64,000 bases of DNA. It comes from Acanthopleura granulata (taxonomy: Eukaryota > Mollusca > Polyplacophora > Chitonida > Chitonidae). The notes below the pieces were generated by a model. The model ran no database searches and was not told the DNA's origin. It saw only the letters and a list, made by a program, of their open reading frames with translations. The position numbers were made by a program, and so were the translations under genes. Location: positions 48,442,032 to 48,506,031 of the forward strand of contig JABBOT010000080.1 in NCBI GenBank assembly GCA_016165875.1. The letters run 5' to 3'. Positions 1-13,200 of the stretch are shown one piece after another. Every line of letters starts with the position of its first letter. Positions within the stretch are counted from its first letter, which is position 1.

Positions 1-2001
1 TAAACCACATCAACTCAGGCTAAATAACATCACAATAAATCTGTCAACACAAGTGCATGTAGTCTAGCTCTTATATCTACATGAACATGCTGCTTTGACA
101 TTTGTAGGTCAGTATACTGACAGAACACTGTTCTACCAAGTTACTCAAAGCTTTATTTTCGTTACAAGTTCACTTTCAAACCATTACTTTGAGTACATAA
201 ATTATAGGTGTACCTGTTTAACTTTTTATATAAGAATGATGAAGAGTTGGCTTGGCTATCCCAGTAGTGCAGATGTATGATTGTAGACCCATTCCTACCT
301 GAATGCCTCTTGTGCTGTGTTCGTTTATTTATTTGATTGGGGTTCGACTCCTCACTGAGGAATGTTTTACTGATGTTCGTCTGATCTATGGGTGGTGCAA
401 ACTGAAAGTCACATCATTCGCCAGGCACCTGACATATTTCCTGATGAGAAAGACAACAATTCACTTCGCTAGATGAACCGGCTGTTGTATTTTTCTGCAT
501 TGTATTTGTCTGCATATTTTTTCCACTGGCAAATAACACAATGATGTAATAAATAATATCTTTTTTTATCTAAAAATGTGTCTATAATAAACTATTGCGC
601 ATGTTTCTAGATAAAGCTAAATACATTTATACACTAAACTTTATAACTTTTTTATAAACTTTATTTTTGCTATATTTAAAATGAACTCAGGGATTATTTG
701 AGAAACTCTATGGGATAAGGCAGCTGTACCTGTGTGTCATGTGGATGTATAAATCTGATGTGCACATGTCTGATTATTGCAAACACTCATTTATGATAAG
801 TATGGATGTGTAAGTCTGTTGTAAGTATACCGTGAACTGCGTACTACAGCTTGGCTCTGTGAGAACGGTCAGAGTACGTTTTCTCACACTCTTTTTATAT
901 ACATGTGGACATAGTCATAGTGTAAGGATGCTGTAGACTTCAGTGTACTTATACGGATAAAATTATTTTTTTACTATGTGAAACCTTGAAATGAGCTGAC
1001 TATAGTGCCGTTATAGTTTCATCTCAGACAGAAAATCATTAAGATGCATGAAAAGCTTGTAAACTCAGGGGTTTTTTTTTATTGATAAAATGGATAGAGA
1101 ATTACAGAGTGCAGTTGTGCAATACATTACATATTCCTTTCACTGCAGTACCTTTGTGCTTTTGTATTGTATTATTCAGATAATCTAAGCAGGTTGACCT
1201 GCGTCTAAATTGGCTGCGTACAAAGCTTTTCTAGATTTGTTAGGGTTATAAATAGGCTGACGTGTATAATTGATGACCCATTTCGCTGATTAACCTTCAT
1301 AATGTATGATCAGTTCTGAGAGATCCACTTAAAGGATACAGCAGCTACACCCTAGTTAGCACGTGCGTCGATGTATGGCCCATTGTCAGAGCAGTAAACT
1401 TTACACCTACAAGTACACGTCCAGATGTTACTAATGGGACTGTACCTTATGTAAACTTCCACCAGCCACCTGTAACCTGTGATGTGATGTGTTAGGTGTA
1501 AAAGTGTCGCACCTCATCACCTGTGTCCATGCAGGTACATGTATGTGATCAGCTTCTGAAACTACCCTGTGCCCGTGTCCAGGTAGCTGGGATAAGCGGC
1601 CTTTGTCATATCTCCTATGGTTAACATTTTACAGGAGTTGTGATCTAATACGTCACTATGTAGATTCCTCAACTTAGCAATTCCATGGAGCTTCCTCCAG
1701 CACACCAGTAATGTCATGAAACCTCTACCAGATTTCTCTCCGACCAAGGCTTCTGCGAACACATGTTATCATGCAACTTTTTACACGTATTATGGACAAG
1801 TCGCCAGCCCAGTACAACACCTTGTAGGGCCAGCATAATTACACCTACATTATGTTGTGATGCAACTTAAGTTACATTATTGAGTTTCACATATTCCTCG
1901 ACTGCTTGTCATTTTATATGTTGTGACTTCCACACAACAACCCTATTATGCTCTTGCTTACTGCACCCACATCATGCTTTAACGGGATCTACTAATTACT
2001 C

Positions 2002-2441
2002 ATCACACATCTTGAATTCTGTACCACACTCATCTGCATTACTGTGCCACACACATCTTCATTGCTGTGCCACACACATTCATTTTTGTGCCACACACAT
2101 CCTCATTACTGTACCACACACATCTTCATTACTGTACCCCACACATCTTCAGTACTGCACCCCACACATCTGCATTACTATGTCACACACATCTTCATTA
2201 TCGTGCCACACAGAACTCCATTGCAATGCCACACACGTCTTTATTACTGTACCACATAGATCTTCATTACAGTACCACACACATTATTACTGTGAAACAA
2301 ACATCTGCTTTACTGTGTTACACACATGTTTATTGCTGTGCCACACGCATCTTCATTACTGTAACACACACATCTTTATTGCTGTGCCACACACATCTTC
2401 ATTGATGTGCCACACATATCTTTGTTACTCTGCTGCACACA
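2002..2441. repeat. 23-bp minisatellite, about 18 diverged units
   Basis: The unit is close to TGTGCCACACACATCTTCATT plus two bases. Units differ at several positions and a few are one to three bases shorter, so this is an old, unhomogenised array. Three overlapping frames on the + strand are open over part of it because the unit contains few stop triplets; this is a repeat artefact, not a gene. Confidence 0.9.
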
Positions 2442-4177
2442 GATAAGAAAGCTGTCAGTATGCAAGAAAACAAAAACTGCGTAGAGAATCCCTTTATGTA
2501 TGTAATCCCTTCAAAGTGGTGATAACTCATAATGTAGTTATCAGGTCAGGAAAGCATGAACTGAGATACAGTGGCAGTGTGAAAAGATACTGATATCATG
2601 TATACAAGTTTGATATAAAGGAAGTGTATGTGTATCCATACATACAGGTTTTCTGCTTTGCTACTGTGGAAGGTCAATTCTGGGTGCAAATATGAGTGTT
2701 AGGAAATAAACTCTGGTTGGGCATAAAATGCATTGTCTGATGCGGCCAACTTGAGGACAGTATTGATCTCATACGAGTGATGTATTGTAGAGTTTGCCTA
2801 TAACATGCACTGACCCAGTGATGTTAAAGTACTTAATATAATTGTCATGTATCGTTTGGTACCAGGTAACATGAACCTAAGGGGGTGAGGTTTGCAAGCC
2901 TTTAACATAATTTAAAACCTGTACATTTATTGAGTGCATATGGGTGAGCTACATACCTGTAGATATATAAATGTGTGTCTTACCAGTACTAGTGCATGTA
3001 CAACACTGTGAGCTCTCAGTGAAATGAAATTTTCTTGTATTAGTACCTTACAAAGTTTTATGGAGGCAAGTGATCAGAGTTTGCTCTTAGTGTAGTTTTC
3101 TTTTTAATATGAGCAAGATACTTAATTCAGTATTTTTAATATATATAATGTACTAATTTTCACCCCCATGGAGGAATTTTATGTTTATTTGATGTGGTTT
3201 GATATGGATCTGAGATTAAATATGCCAGCTGAATGATGTGGAAGTAGCAGCGGTGTATATCAAAAGCTTTCCTGATGCACAGTCATGTGGTCTGCCTGCG
3301 TGGTAAAATTTCTCCCGGAAATGGCGTGATCAGAATTTATCTGCATAAGTATAGCTGTTTATTGATGTGAGCAGAATTATCTGTCTGAACATTTGTTTTC
3401 ATGTTGCACATCACATCGTTGCTTATATAATAAGCTGTGTATAAAAATGCAGTTATTACTCATTGATACCTATTTTTAAAAAATTATGATGCCCTTACTT
3501 GCAAAAGAAATTTCACATTAATCTGTGAAGTAGGATTATTTAATTTCAGGTACCAAGCCTTGGAAAAAATTTGTCGATATCTTAGAACTGAATATGTTTA
3601 ATGCAATATAACATACAAAGTGGCGTAGAATATTTACTGTAGGTGATAAATTCCACGCAATGTGTCGTCACATTTTTTCAAGTTTCATGAAGTTGACATG
3701 AAATAAGGATGTTTTGTAAACATCAAAGCAAGTTTTTCTTTTATATTCACGAGCTCTAGCTGTTTTTACCTATGTTTTTTGTGTTATGTTGTTTAAAACA
3801 TTAATGGTAGTAAACTGTAACTGTCCCACATGCTTGCCAATGTCCTGCATGGCTAAAATGCTTTGATGTTATGCACTAGCTTTATGGATGACTTACTCTT
3901 ACACATAGGTGTGAAGGTGGTAAAAACCTAATCTGAATTGATTATTGATTGCCTACCTGATAATAACATCAACCTTCAGGAAGAACTGTTAGGCTGGAGG
4001 TAAGGCAGCATTGTATTGAGGAAATCAATTTGTGGGAGAGGAAATCACCCAAATTTTTTTCATTATGGTTTTTTTTTTTTTTTTTTTTTTTTTTTGCCAT
4101 ATCTCAAGCTTTACAGAGAACGATGAACACATTACAGAGATCTACTGGTCTAGATTCAAAGAAGAATAGCAGTAAGC

Positions 4178-4296
4178 CATGAAATTTGCCAACCCAGCAA
4201 ATGTAGTTTTGTCTCCAAAAGTCAAATTAAAAAGTTGCCTATTAACTTATTGTAAAAGTTGCTCTTTCATATGCAAAAAGGTTGAGGACTTATGGT
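4178..4296. mobile_element. MITE fragment, ACCCTAATTC-TIR family
   Basis: Homologous to the elements at 21583-21788 and, in reverse, 45896-46104: the shared blocks GTTGCTCTTTCATATG and GGTTGAGGA lie in the same order. The left half is diverged or missing. The right terminus runs directly into the 63-bp minisatellite. Confidence 0.65.
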
Positions 4297-5618
4297 GTTA
4301 TACTTGTATGAGTAAATATAAAGACATGTGGCTGTGGCTCACACTGAATGTCCAACACTGTTCTACTTGTATCAGTAAATATAAAGACATGCGGCTGTGG
4401 CTCACACTGAATGTCCAACACTGTTCTACTTGTATCAGTAAATATAAAGACATGCGGCTGTGGCTCACACTGAATGTCCAACACTGTTATACTTGTATCA
4501 GTAAATATAAAGACATGTGGCTGTGGCTCACACTGAATGTCCAACACTGTTATACTTGTATCAATAAATATAAAGACGTGGCTGTGGCTCACACTGTATG
4601 TCCAACACTGTTATACTTGTATCAGTAAATATAAAGACATGTGGCTGTGGCTCACACTGAATGTCCAACACTGTTACTTGTATCAGTAAATATAAAGACA
4701 TGCGGCTGTGGCTCACACTGAATGTCCAACACTGTTATACTTGTATCAGTAAATATAAAGACATGTGGCTGTGACTCACACTGTATGTCCAACACTGTTA
4801 TACTTGTATCAGTAAATATAAAGACATGTGGCTGTGGCTCACACTGAATGTCCAACACTGTTATACTTGTATCAGTAAATATAAAGACATGTGGCTGTGG
4901 CTCACACTGAATGTCCAACCCTGTTCTACTTGTATCAGTAAATATAAAGACATGCGGCTGTGGCTCACACTGAATGTCCAACACTGTTATACTTGCATGA
5001 GTAAATATAAAGACATGTGGCTGTGGCTCACACTGAATGTCCAACACTGTTATACTTGCATGAGTAAATATAAAGACATGCGGCTGTGGCCCACACTGAA
5101 TGTCCAACACTGTTATACTTGCATGAGTAAATATAAAGACATGTGGCTGTGGCTCACACTGAATGTCCAACACTGTTATACTTGTATCAGTAAATATAAG
5201 GACATGTGGCTGTGGCTCACACTGAATGTCCAACACTGTTATACTTGCATCAGTAAATATAAAGACATGTGGCTGTGGCTCACACTGAATGTCCAACACT
5301 GTTATACTTGCATGAGTAAATATAAAGACATGCGGCTGTGGCCCACACTGAATGTCCAACACTGTTATACTTGCATGAGTAAATATAAAGACATGTGGCT
5401 GTGGCTCACACTGAATGTCCAACACTGTTATACTTGCATGAGTAAATATAAAGACATGCGGCTGTGGCCCACACTGAATGTCCAACACTGTTATACTTGC
5501 ATGAGTAAATATAAAGACATGTGGCTGTGGCTCACACTGAATGTCCAACACTGTTATACTTGTATCAGTAAATATAAGGACATGTGGCTGTGACTCACAC
5601 TGTATGTCCAACACTGTT
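4296..5618. repeat. 63-bp minisatellite, about 21 units
   Basis: The unit includes ACATGTGGCTGTGGCTCACA and AGTAAATATAAAG. The span of 1323 bp equals 21 units. Identity is high. In the right half two unit types alternate (GCGG/CCCAC against GTGG/CTCAC), giving a 126-bp higher-order period. Because 63 is divisible by 3, long frames stay open on both strands; they have no start context or splice signals and are not taken as genes. Confidence 0.95.
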
Positions 5619-5731
5619 CATTTATAGATATGAGTGCATAACTGGTTCATTAGGATGTCTTTGCGGTGAAGCTGGGTTAAAGACATTTGGACCAGTCAAC
5701 TGTCAGGCCATTGGGTGTCCCTGGGTGATAT

Positions 5732-5875
5732 AGTAATGTGATAGGATCACTGTAAAGCTAGTAGCCAGGCCAACATGTAATATGATAGGATCACTGTAAA
5801 GCTAGTAGCCAGGCCTACATGTAATATGATAGGATCACTGTAAAGCTAGTAGCCAGGCCTACATGTAATATGGCC
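5732..5875. repeat. 44-bp tandem repeat, 3 copies
   Basis: Three nearly identical copies containing GATAGGATCACTGTAAAGCT and AGTAGCCAGGCC. The first copy differs by a few bases. No coding potential. Confidence 0.9.
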
Positions 5876-8255
5876 CATTTGCCTGTTGTGCTGCTCTGTA
5901 CAACATGGATACCAGTATTATTTGTAGGCACCCAGAAATTGTAATTTGATTACCAGCAAGCATTTGTAGAAGAATCCCTCACCTCCACCACATGGTATTC
6001 CAGCTTAAATTCCCTCTGCCTCTTTCCTTGGCCAGAAGTAAATGGTTTATTCACATAATTCAGGTGTAACCTGTTAATGGACACATTTTTGGAAGGAAAA
6101 AACCTTTTCATTTAAATGAATGCCTACATGTCAGTCAGATTGGGTTATGTAACATTTTTGTTGAGATGTACATGAAGGTAGCCTTGTGTTGAAAATGCCA
6201 GCAGGGATACCTGACATTCCAGGAGTTAAGGTGATACATGTAGATCTGGTGGCTCAGTAGACTGGAACGTCGCTCGCTGCATGCGACCATTGACCAAGGG
6301 TGAATGTTCAAAAGGTAGATGAGGACAAGTGACATTCCTGCGGATTATTTTATTATCACGTAATTGGAATTTTTTGAACGGAAAATGAATTTAATAATGT
6401 GGTAAGATGAGTTACAGCTTTCATTGATTGAAGGATATATATACATCTAGATGTACAAAGGAACATTTCTTGAGTAATATAGTGAAGGATTCTTAGGCCA
6501 TTGTTGATATTTTCTGTTCCAATAGCTCCATGATAGTCTGCAGACTGAGACAGCAGTTTGGGAATTTAGTATGCTGCTGTGGAGCAGTGACACATGTGCT
6601 TGTAAGTGGAAGATTTCATCCCAACATTGATATCATGCAATTCCCTTGTTGATATGGGCATGTATAGGGAATCTTCAGGTGTACTTCCTGATGTTATTCC
6701 TGGATGTCTACGTGGAAACAACCGTTTTCAGAATCCTGTAATGACTGCATGGGTTTCCTGTTGTAATTAGATGATGTTCATTAGTGCCTACGTGTAGTTA
6801 GCCAAAGAGTGCTGCTTGTACCTGACCTGTTAAGGATTCAGCAGTGTGTGTGTGGGCTTCACTATAGACTGATCATACAGCACCCTCAGTTACATGGAGG
6901 ATTTATTGTATTACTAACATATAACATTAACATGCAGTTGTATGCATTATTTTTCCTTTGTGGCTGATTGGAGAAATGATAATGAATTACTAATGCTGCC
7001 CCGAATCCATGTCCTCTCTGCTCCAGCCTTTGATGTGATAGGATGTCCATGACAAGCGTTACTATATTAAGCACCTGGAATATTGACCCCAAGCAAGTAC
7101 AGAGTTTGTCTGATACAGGCTTAACCTTAGTTAGTCTGATTCTTCTAATTAGATAGTGATACTGCTAAAAGCAAAATATTAGATTTCTCTCCTAGTTTTT
7201 GGAAAAAGTAAAAAGTAAACTATGGGTATGTTGGTGATAGTTGGACTGTTAGCAACAGAGAAAAACAGTGTTTGTATTCCTGTTACATTTATATATACAT
7301 TAGCAAAAAGGACAGACCAGGCATTCCAAAAATGAAAAGAATTAGGGTATGATTATTTTTAATATGAAATCTAAAGTATTCATAAAATCTGTGCTTAACT
7401 TAATAATTACTTGCCTCCTGTCTTTAAGATGTCCTGGCTGCTTAGTGGCAGTAGCCAGTGGCCTAGCAGAGTGATACAGGTTTATCACACATGTGGTTTT
7501 TCATGGAGATATGAACATGACTTTTTGATATAAGCCCCTGTGAGATTATACAAGGGCAACATATGTTTGTTTGTCACATCACAGAGTTCCTCAAAACGGC
7601 ATTTACTGTAACTTGCATAAACATATACTAACCATAATCACATGACACAGTATGTTCCTAGTACAAACTGGTTGCTCTTTCAACTTGACCCTTTTAAGGC
7701 TGATCACAGGTAAAACAGTTTTAAGCCTTTACCTCATGCGCATCAGGTTTTTTGGAAATGGATTTGTCAGTGGATGTATAAACAGTGCCATGGGGAATGC
7801 TGTAAAGGGAAACACAGCTGAAGGATCTAAGTATTATTAGAGCACATTGGTGTTTAAGTATAGATAAGGTCACAATTAGTTTTTGAAGAAAAAAAAAGTC
7901 TACATGTATCTAAACAAGACAACCAGATGTAGATACTGGTCATGCCAAGTTGATTTCTTAATTATTGTTAATCTATCATATTTCCTAGATTTTTTTAGAG
8001 TCTTTTAGAGAATAGCTTAAGCTGGCCATTTCCTGTTTGAATATTTAGGCCCAACACATTTGTCTTTTACCAGACATAAATTCGACAGTTCAGACCAAAT
8101 CAGGCAGAACCTGGCCATTTACATAATGGCTACTCCCACAACTCCCCATCATGTAGATTTTGATAATGCTTATCTTTGCTTGTGATAACTGTTTGTTTGG
8201 TTTTGTAAACATTGTTCATGCTGTCTACATGAGTATTTTTGACTCAGACATAATC

Positions 8256-8438
8256 GTTACTGTTGGTTTCTTGTCCAAGTTGTTACTGTTGGTTTCTTGT
8301 CCTAGTTGTTACTGTTGGTTTCTTGTCCAAGTTGTTACTGTTGGTTTCTTGTCCAAGTTGTTACTGTTGGTTTCTTGTCCTAGTTGTTACTGTTGGTTTC
8401 TTGTCCTAGTTGTTACTGTTGGTTTCATGTCCTCGTCT
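8256..8438. repeat. 26-bp minisatellite, 7 copies
   Basis: The unit is GTTACTGTTGGTTTCTTGTC followed by CAAGTT or CTAGTT; the two variants are interspersed and the last unit is mutated. The 26-bp period is not a multiple of three. Confidence 0.92.
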
Positions 8439-9587
8439 TCTTGAAAACAAAACCAAAGTCACCTTTGTTTGTTGTGACATGTTTTGTGAGTTTACTAATG
8501 CTACAGAAAGTTTATGGCTTTCAGCATCAACAAAGCAACATTATATTTTAGAGCCACTTACAGAATCAGTAAAAGGTTTACAAAGAACTTCTGATAGCAT
8601 TGCAAAGGAGGCAAGCAGATAGTTAGCTTTTTGTTTTCTTTGACACCAAAGTTGTTCAAGCATAGTGACTCTCAAATGAAAGCTAAAACTGAATGGAAGT
8701 ATCTTGACCAGGTATGATTGTTTGCTAGAGATGTACATGAACTCTCCCACTCTCCCACCACCCAGTGACCCCATGTCATATAGACTGGTGTTCAATGTTG
8801 GGAATTCATCTTGGCTTTTAATTGGTAAATAAATTTATAACTTGGATATGTATTTTACCTGTTTGTGAAAACTGGAAGAAAACATGCATATGAGGTGCAC
8901 CTGTGTGTAACAGTGTCTAGGTAATAAAAGCCAACTGTACAAAGCGCTTGTGTGGATCACAGTGTAATCTCTTTCTCATGTATTCTGCCCTTTAAATTCT
9001 TCGAAAGATATGGTTACATTCTGCATGAAAATCCTACCTCCATACCAATTTTTTTTTTCACACCAATAAATTTGTTGGTTTTAATATGGATGTTATGGAT
9101 GATTAAGGATGTTGTCACCTAGGTAAATTGAAGGACTTAGTTCAGTGTATGAATGCATGTTCATTTCAACTTTTCCAAGTAGACATATACATTTTATTTG
9201 TGCATGCCACATCTTGGGAACCTTGTGAAAGACCATAACCTTCAGTATTAGAATAAGAACGTAAATCATACACATGGCATTGATTTAAGGCCCAGTGATG
9301 TCCACTCTCCATGCATGTTCACATGTATTGCCTTAGTAGATCAGTATTGTTACAGGTGACTTGTTCACAGCTGTATGATAAAAATGTTTATCTTGTACTT
9401 CAGTATTAAAGTCTAGGGGTGTTCTCTTCGCTACGCATCAGTGATTGCTCAGTCTTGAACCATGTAAACAAAAACATTAAGTAAAGTTTGAAACAGAAAT
9501 CAAGTTTAGAAATACATGTGTGCGTAATTGATATTTATCCCGTGTACATGCCAACTGTAACTCTGAATCAAGAAACATAGAGGCCTG

Positions 9588-9665
9588 CTAGTTGTAAGAG
9601 CATCCTGCTGGCAATCTGTATGTGGCAGGTTCAACCCCAGGTCAGGGTTACTCAGACTTTGGGAC
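9588..9665 (+). mobile_element. tRNA-derived SINE head (decayed)
   Basis: Contains GCAGGTTCAACCCC, close to the RNA polymerase III B-box, about 40 bp after a weak A-box-like stretch (CTGCTAGTTGTAAGAGC). No intact cloverleaf was found, so this is more likely a SINE fragment than a tRNA gene. Confidence 0.4.
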
Positions 9666-10056
9666 TTGTTCAGCATAAAGTTGCAAACACAAGGAGTGAA
9701 TGGAGTATCAGAGGGTAATTTATCTGCTGTATTCAGGCAGCTCTGTAAAGATTATAACATTGGGGCTTTTTGTCTTTGAAGAGACTCCTTGACATGTTGT
9801 CAATATTATTGAGTCAGAAGGTACAAATAAGCAGAGGAACAAATGATCCGTTGCCAGGCAATAATATTGATCTAGTCATGACACCTGGATGTTAAATAGA
9901 AAGCAAAAGTTCTTTGTTACAAACATGACTACACATATCCAGAGATGTACACTGATTGGCTCAACGAGTCACATCTGGAGGTGTAATAACACTTGCGGGT
10001 GTTAAATAATGTTAAATAAATTAATTTTCAAGTCAATTTTCTTGTATTATCTCCAG

Positions 10057-10264
10057 GGGGAGGTTGAGTATGATACCCCAGATTCTCCAGCTTATGAAAA
10101 CGCACCAGTATTCCATGGACTGATCGCAAATGGTCAGAGTGCACAACGCTCATCTCCAGTTGTGAGACAAAGTGTCAGTAGTGATCAGTTGTCTGGAACG
10201 AGAGCCCCAGTTCCCTCAGCCTCCTCCCACAATATCCAGTATTTAGAGAAAACGAGCACAAATG
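10057..10264 (+). CDS. ESPN: Espin-like gene, exon a
   Basis: The acceptor TTATCTCCAG is followed in phase 0 by GEVEYDTPDSPAYENAPVFH. The exon ends ..TSTN plus one base before the donor GTAAGG. It is acidic then Ser/Pro-rich and predicted disordered. The YENAP and YDTP stretches are possible phosphotyrosine sites, which is inference only. Confidence 0.8.
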
Positions 10265-13200
10265 GTAAGGCTTGTCTAGAATCTATACCTGCATGAAATT
10301 TACTTGGTTTGTATTGTGTTAGGTTTTGACAATTTACTGGCACATTTAATGACTGCTGATGGTTGACTTTAGTCTATATTTCGAGTTTTCTTTGAATGGA
10401 ATTGTATTGTCAAAAACTGTTAAGTTAATCCGTTGACTGAAGCAAAATGTCAAGAACATTACATGGTGGTTCCAGCAGCTTGGGAGTTAAGGACTTTTAT
10501 CATTTGTACTTTCTCTGTTCATGCATTTGTCATGGGACAGAGCGGTGTAATAGTGAAAAAAGAAGAACAATAAACCTTCATTCTTGGCTTTGTAAATATT
10601 TAGGGCTTTATTGTCAAGCCTTAAACTTTATCTTTTCATGCATATCTGCCTTTGTATTTTAACCTGTGTTTCTACTCTGTCATTTGCAACTGGTCTGAAT
10701 GCTCACATTAATTGTATCCCAGAACATTTATGATGGAATTATTTTGAACCATAGTAAACATTGCAGCAAAGGCAGAGCTAGTTGGATAAATAATGTTTTT
10801 GAGACAGTGTGTATATGAACAGCATGTAATAATACATTCGCCATTTTTTGTATCTATTGATTTTGCACAGGTAAATCTCTTGGTCAAAGCAAACCTTACC
10901 AGCAATCCCAGGAGACTGGGGAGTGTGAGTTTATAGAGGGCAAACGCCGCTCCTGGAAACCGTTATCCCAACCCCAGATTCCTGTCACAGAATCTCAGCC
11001 CTTCCCACCCACCAAGAAGGCCCAAGGCATACACCAGCCAAAGTCACCCACTGCCAAATATTCCCCTTCCCCACCTCCAGTCCAAAGTGCACTATCCTTT
11101 TCACGTCTGCGACAGAGCATTTCAAACTCCAGCGAGCTCTCCTCGTCTGTGTCCACACTCAGCTCTGTTTCACACACGGGGGATGTTGCCGGCGATGAGG
11201 ATGATTATTACGAACCAGTTCGAGGCAGTTTTAATGTAGATAAACTTCGACAACGTTCCCCCACACCCCCTGCAACTCGTAAGAAGAGCCCTCTGCGAGA
11301 AAGTCATCATTTGGAGTCCCACCCAGAGTCTCCTCCCTTACCAGTTGGTGTCAGAAGTGGGACCAACTACAGCAACAACAACAACAACAATTGGGAGCAG
11401 TCCCAATACGAGCAACTTAAGTCTGTGTATGCCACACGACTGGAAGTAGAGAGCTGTGAGTCGGAGAAAGAGCAGAAGTACATCACCCAGCTGATGGTAC
11501 AGGACAGCTCAGCCTTCACTCCCCCAGGCTTATCACCACCGCTCACGCCACCCTTCCCTCCCCCTCCGCCACCACTACTCTCAGCCTCTCCTCCCTTAGC
11601 TTCCTCTCTGCCCTTCCCCGCACCCCCTCCTCCACCACCTCCCCCACCCCCAGCCCCAGCCCCACAGGTTGCAAACAAGCCTTGGCGAGGAAGAAAGATG
11701 AATGGGGAGGCTGACACTAATGGAGTTGTCCCATCTGGACCACCAACTCTTAACGGGATTCTAGAAGCACAGGCCTCGTTAAGGTGAGAACAGTTAATAC
11801 ACATAGCAGTCATGAGATTGGGGATTAACACAGGTAGAAATCATGAGAATGGGATTTTTTGATAAATAATCAAACCAACCAATCTTAGCTCTGTTAAATA
11901 AAACATACAGCCAGTCATTCTGGTATGGTAGTAAGAAGACTGTAAAGTGTCACATAGTGCAGCAGCTACCCTTACCAGTAATAATGTGAACTTCAGGGTT
12001 GCTGTGTACAATCACCTGAAAATCCAGGTATATCACAGGCTTGTACACCTAATCTCAGACATCTTTCATCCTCAGGTGTTCACACCTCGATTATTACAGG
12101 TAGCTATTCATTAGCAGATTATCCCACCTGCTTTGATGGTGTACCTGCCACTAATTAAACACGTTCCAAGCAGATGAAAGAATTAGAAGCCCTGTGGACT
12201 ACTATGCTGTATGGTTGGAGTGGTGACCAAAAATTTCGTTAATACTCATTGGAATTGTTCGGATAACAGCTAATTGTTATGCTAAGTGATACATTTATAC
12301 AGAGGAAATTGGGAAATTCTCAAGCGTATGCTTTGAAATCGTCAAAGTAATTCTCACCTTGCACGTACGCAGACATCTTTGACAGGTGCAATCACATTTG
12401 ATGTCTACAGAAGTACTATTGTTGAAAATCATCTTGTAATATTGATGATGTTTTTAATGCCATCACAGTTTTGAAAAGAAAAATTGCTCAAATTGGCAGT
12501 GTTTCAACTTCATTCAAGGAGTTGATATTAAATTCAGAATTTAACGTTACAGGAAGAGTTTAATCCTATGAAGATAATACGTATTCAGTGTTCATGCCAT
12601 AATTGTATTGGGAAATGTAGGCTTTTGGTTGCATGTTTGTTTGTGTCCGTGGCTGATTGCCTTAATACTTCTGTGAAAGTGGTGCACCTCTTTCACGTAT
12701 GCCATTATTGTTTGGTGCACCTCTTTCACGTATGCCATTATTGTTTGGTGCACCTCTTTCACGTATGCCATTATTGTTTGGTGCACCTCTTTCACGTATG
12801 CCATTATAGTTTTATCCTGTGTAGTGTGTTCTGAAAAGGCAGCTCTGAACAAGAGAGTTCTCAGCGTTCAAACTTCACAGTAAATGTGAAAAAAAGATTT
12901 TTGGTAATATGAATGCATACAGATGAAGACAGTCAGTCTACAGAGCCCATGTATGTCACTAAGGACATTTTAAGAAACAGTCTTGTACAGGTTCTGGTGT
13001 CTTAGCTGTAGCAGTTATGTTAGCATTAGGACAGTTGATTATCAGTAACGCCACTGTATGTATGTATGTATATATGTGTGTGTATATATATATATTGTAA
13101 ATTATTATGGCTTAACGGCAGTTTGACAGTATTGATGAAAAAACAGAACAATTTGCAGATAGTATCAACATATAATGGTATTATAAAAGAAAGTATTTTT

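Larger units (their letters stand above)
1..10056. other. Non-coding region left of the first espin-like exon seen
   Basis: No exon with good splice sites and protein-like composition was found on either strand. The stretch is AT-rich and holds several minisatellites (listed separately), a T run near 4069-4095, a MITE fragment and a possible tRNA-derived fragment near 9590. It is probably an intron of the espin-like gene, because the first exon seen (10057) starts in mid-protein and phase 0. Short open frames here follow tandem repeats or lack a coding look. Confidence 0.55.

Noticed and set aside
4652..5614. Frames of 255-320 codons over the 63-bp array, both strands
   Set aside because: The period is a multiple of three and lacks stop triplets, so frames stay open by construction; no splice, start or conservation evidence.
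8410..8622. Possible espin-like upstream exon
   Set aside because: The frame begins in the 26-bp repeat, and no GT donor follows its protein-like part.
11367..11831. Gly-rich 154-codon - strand frame
   Set aside because: Antisense of the proline-rich espin-like exon.
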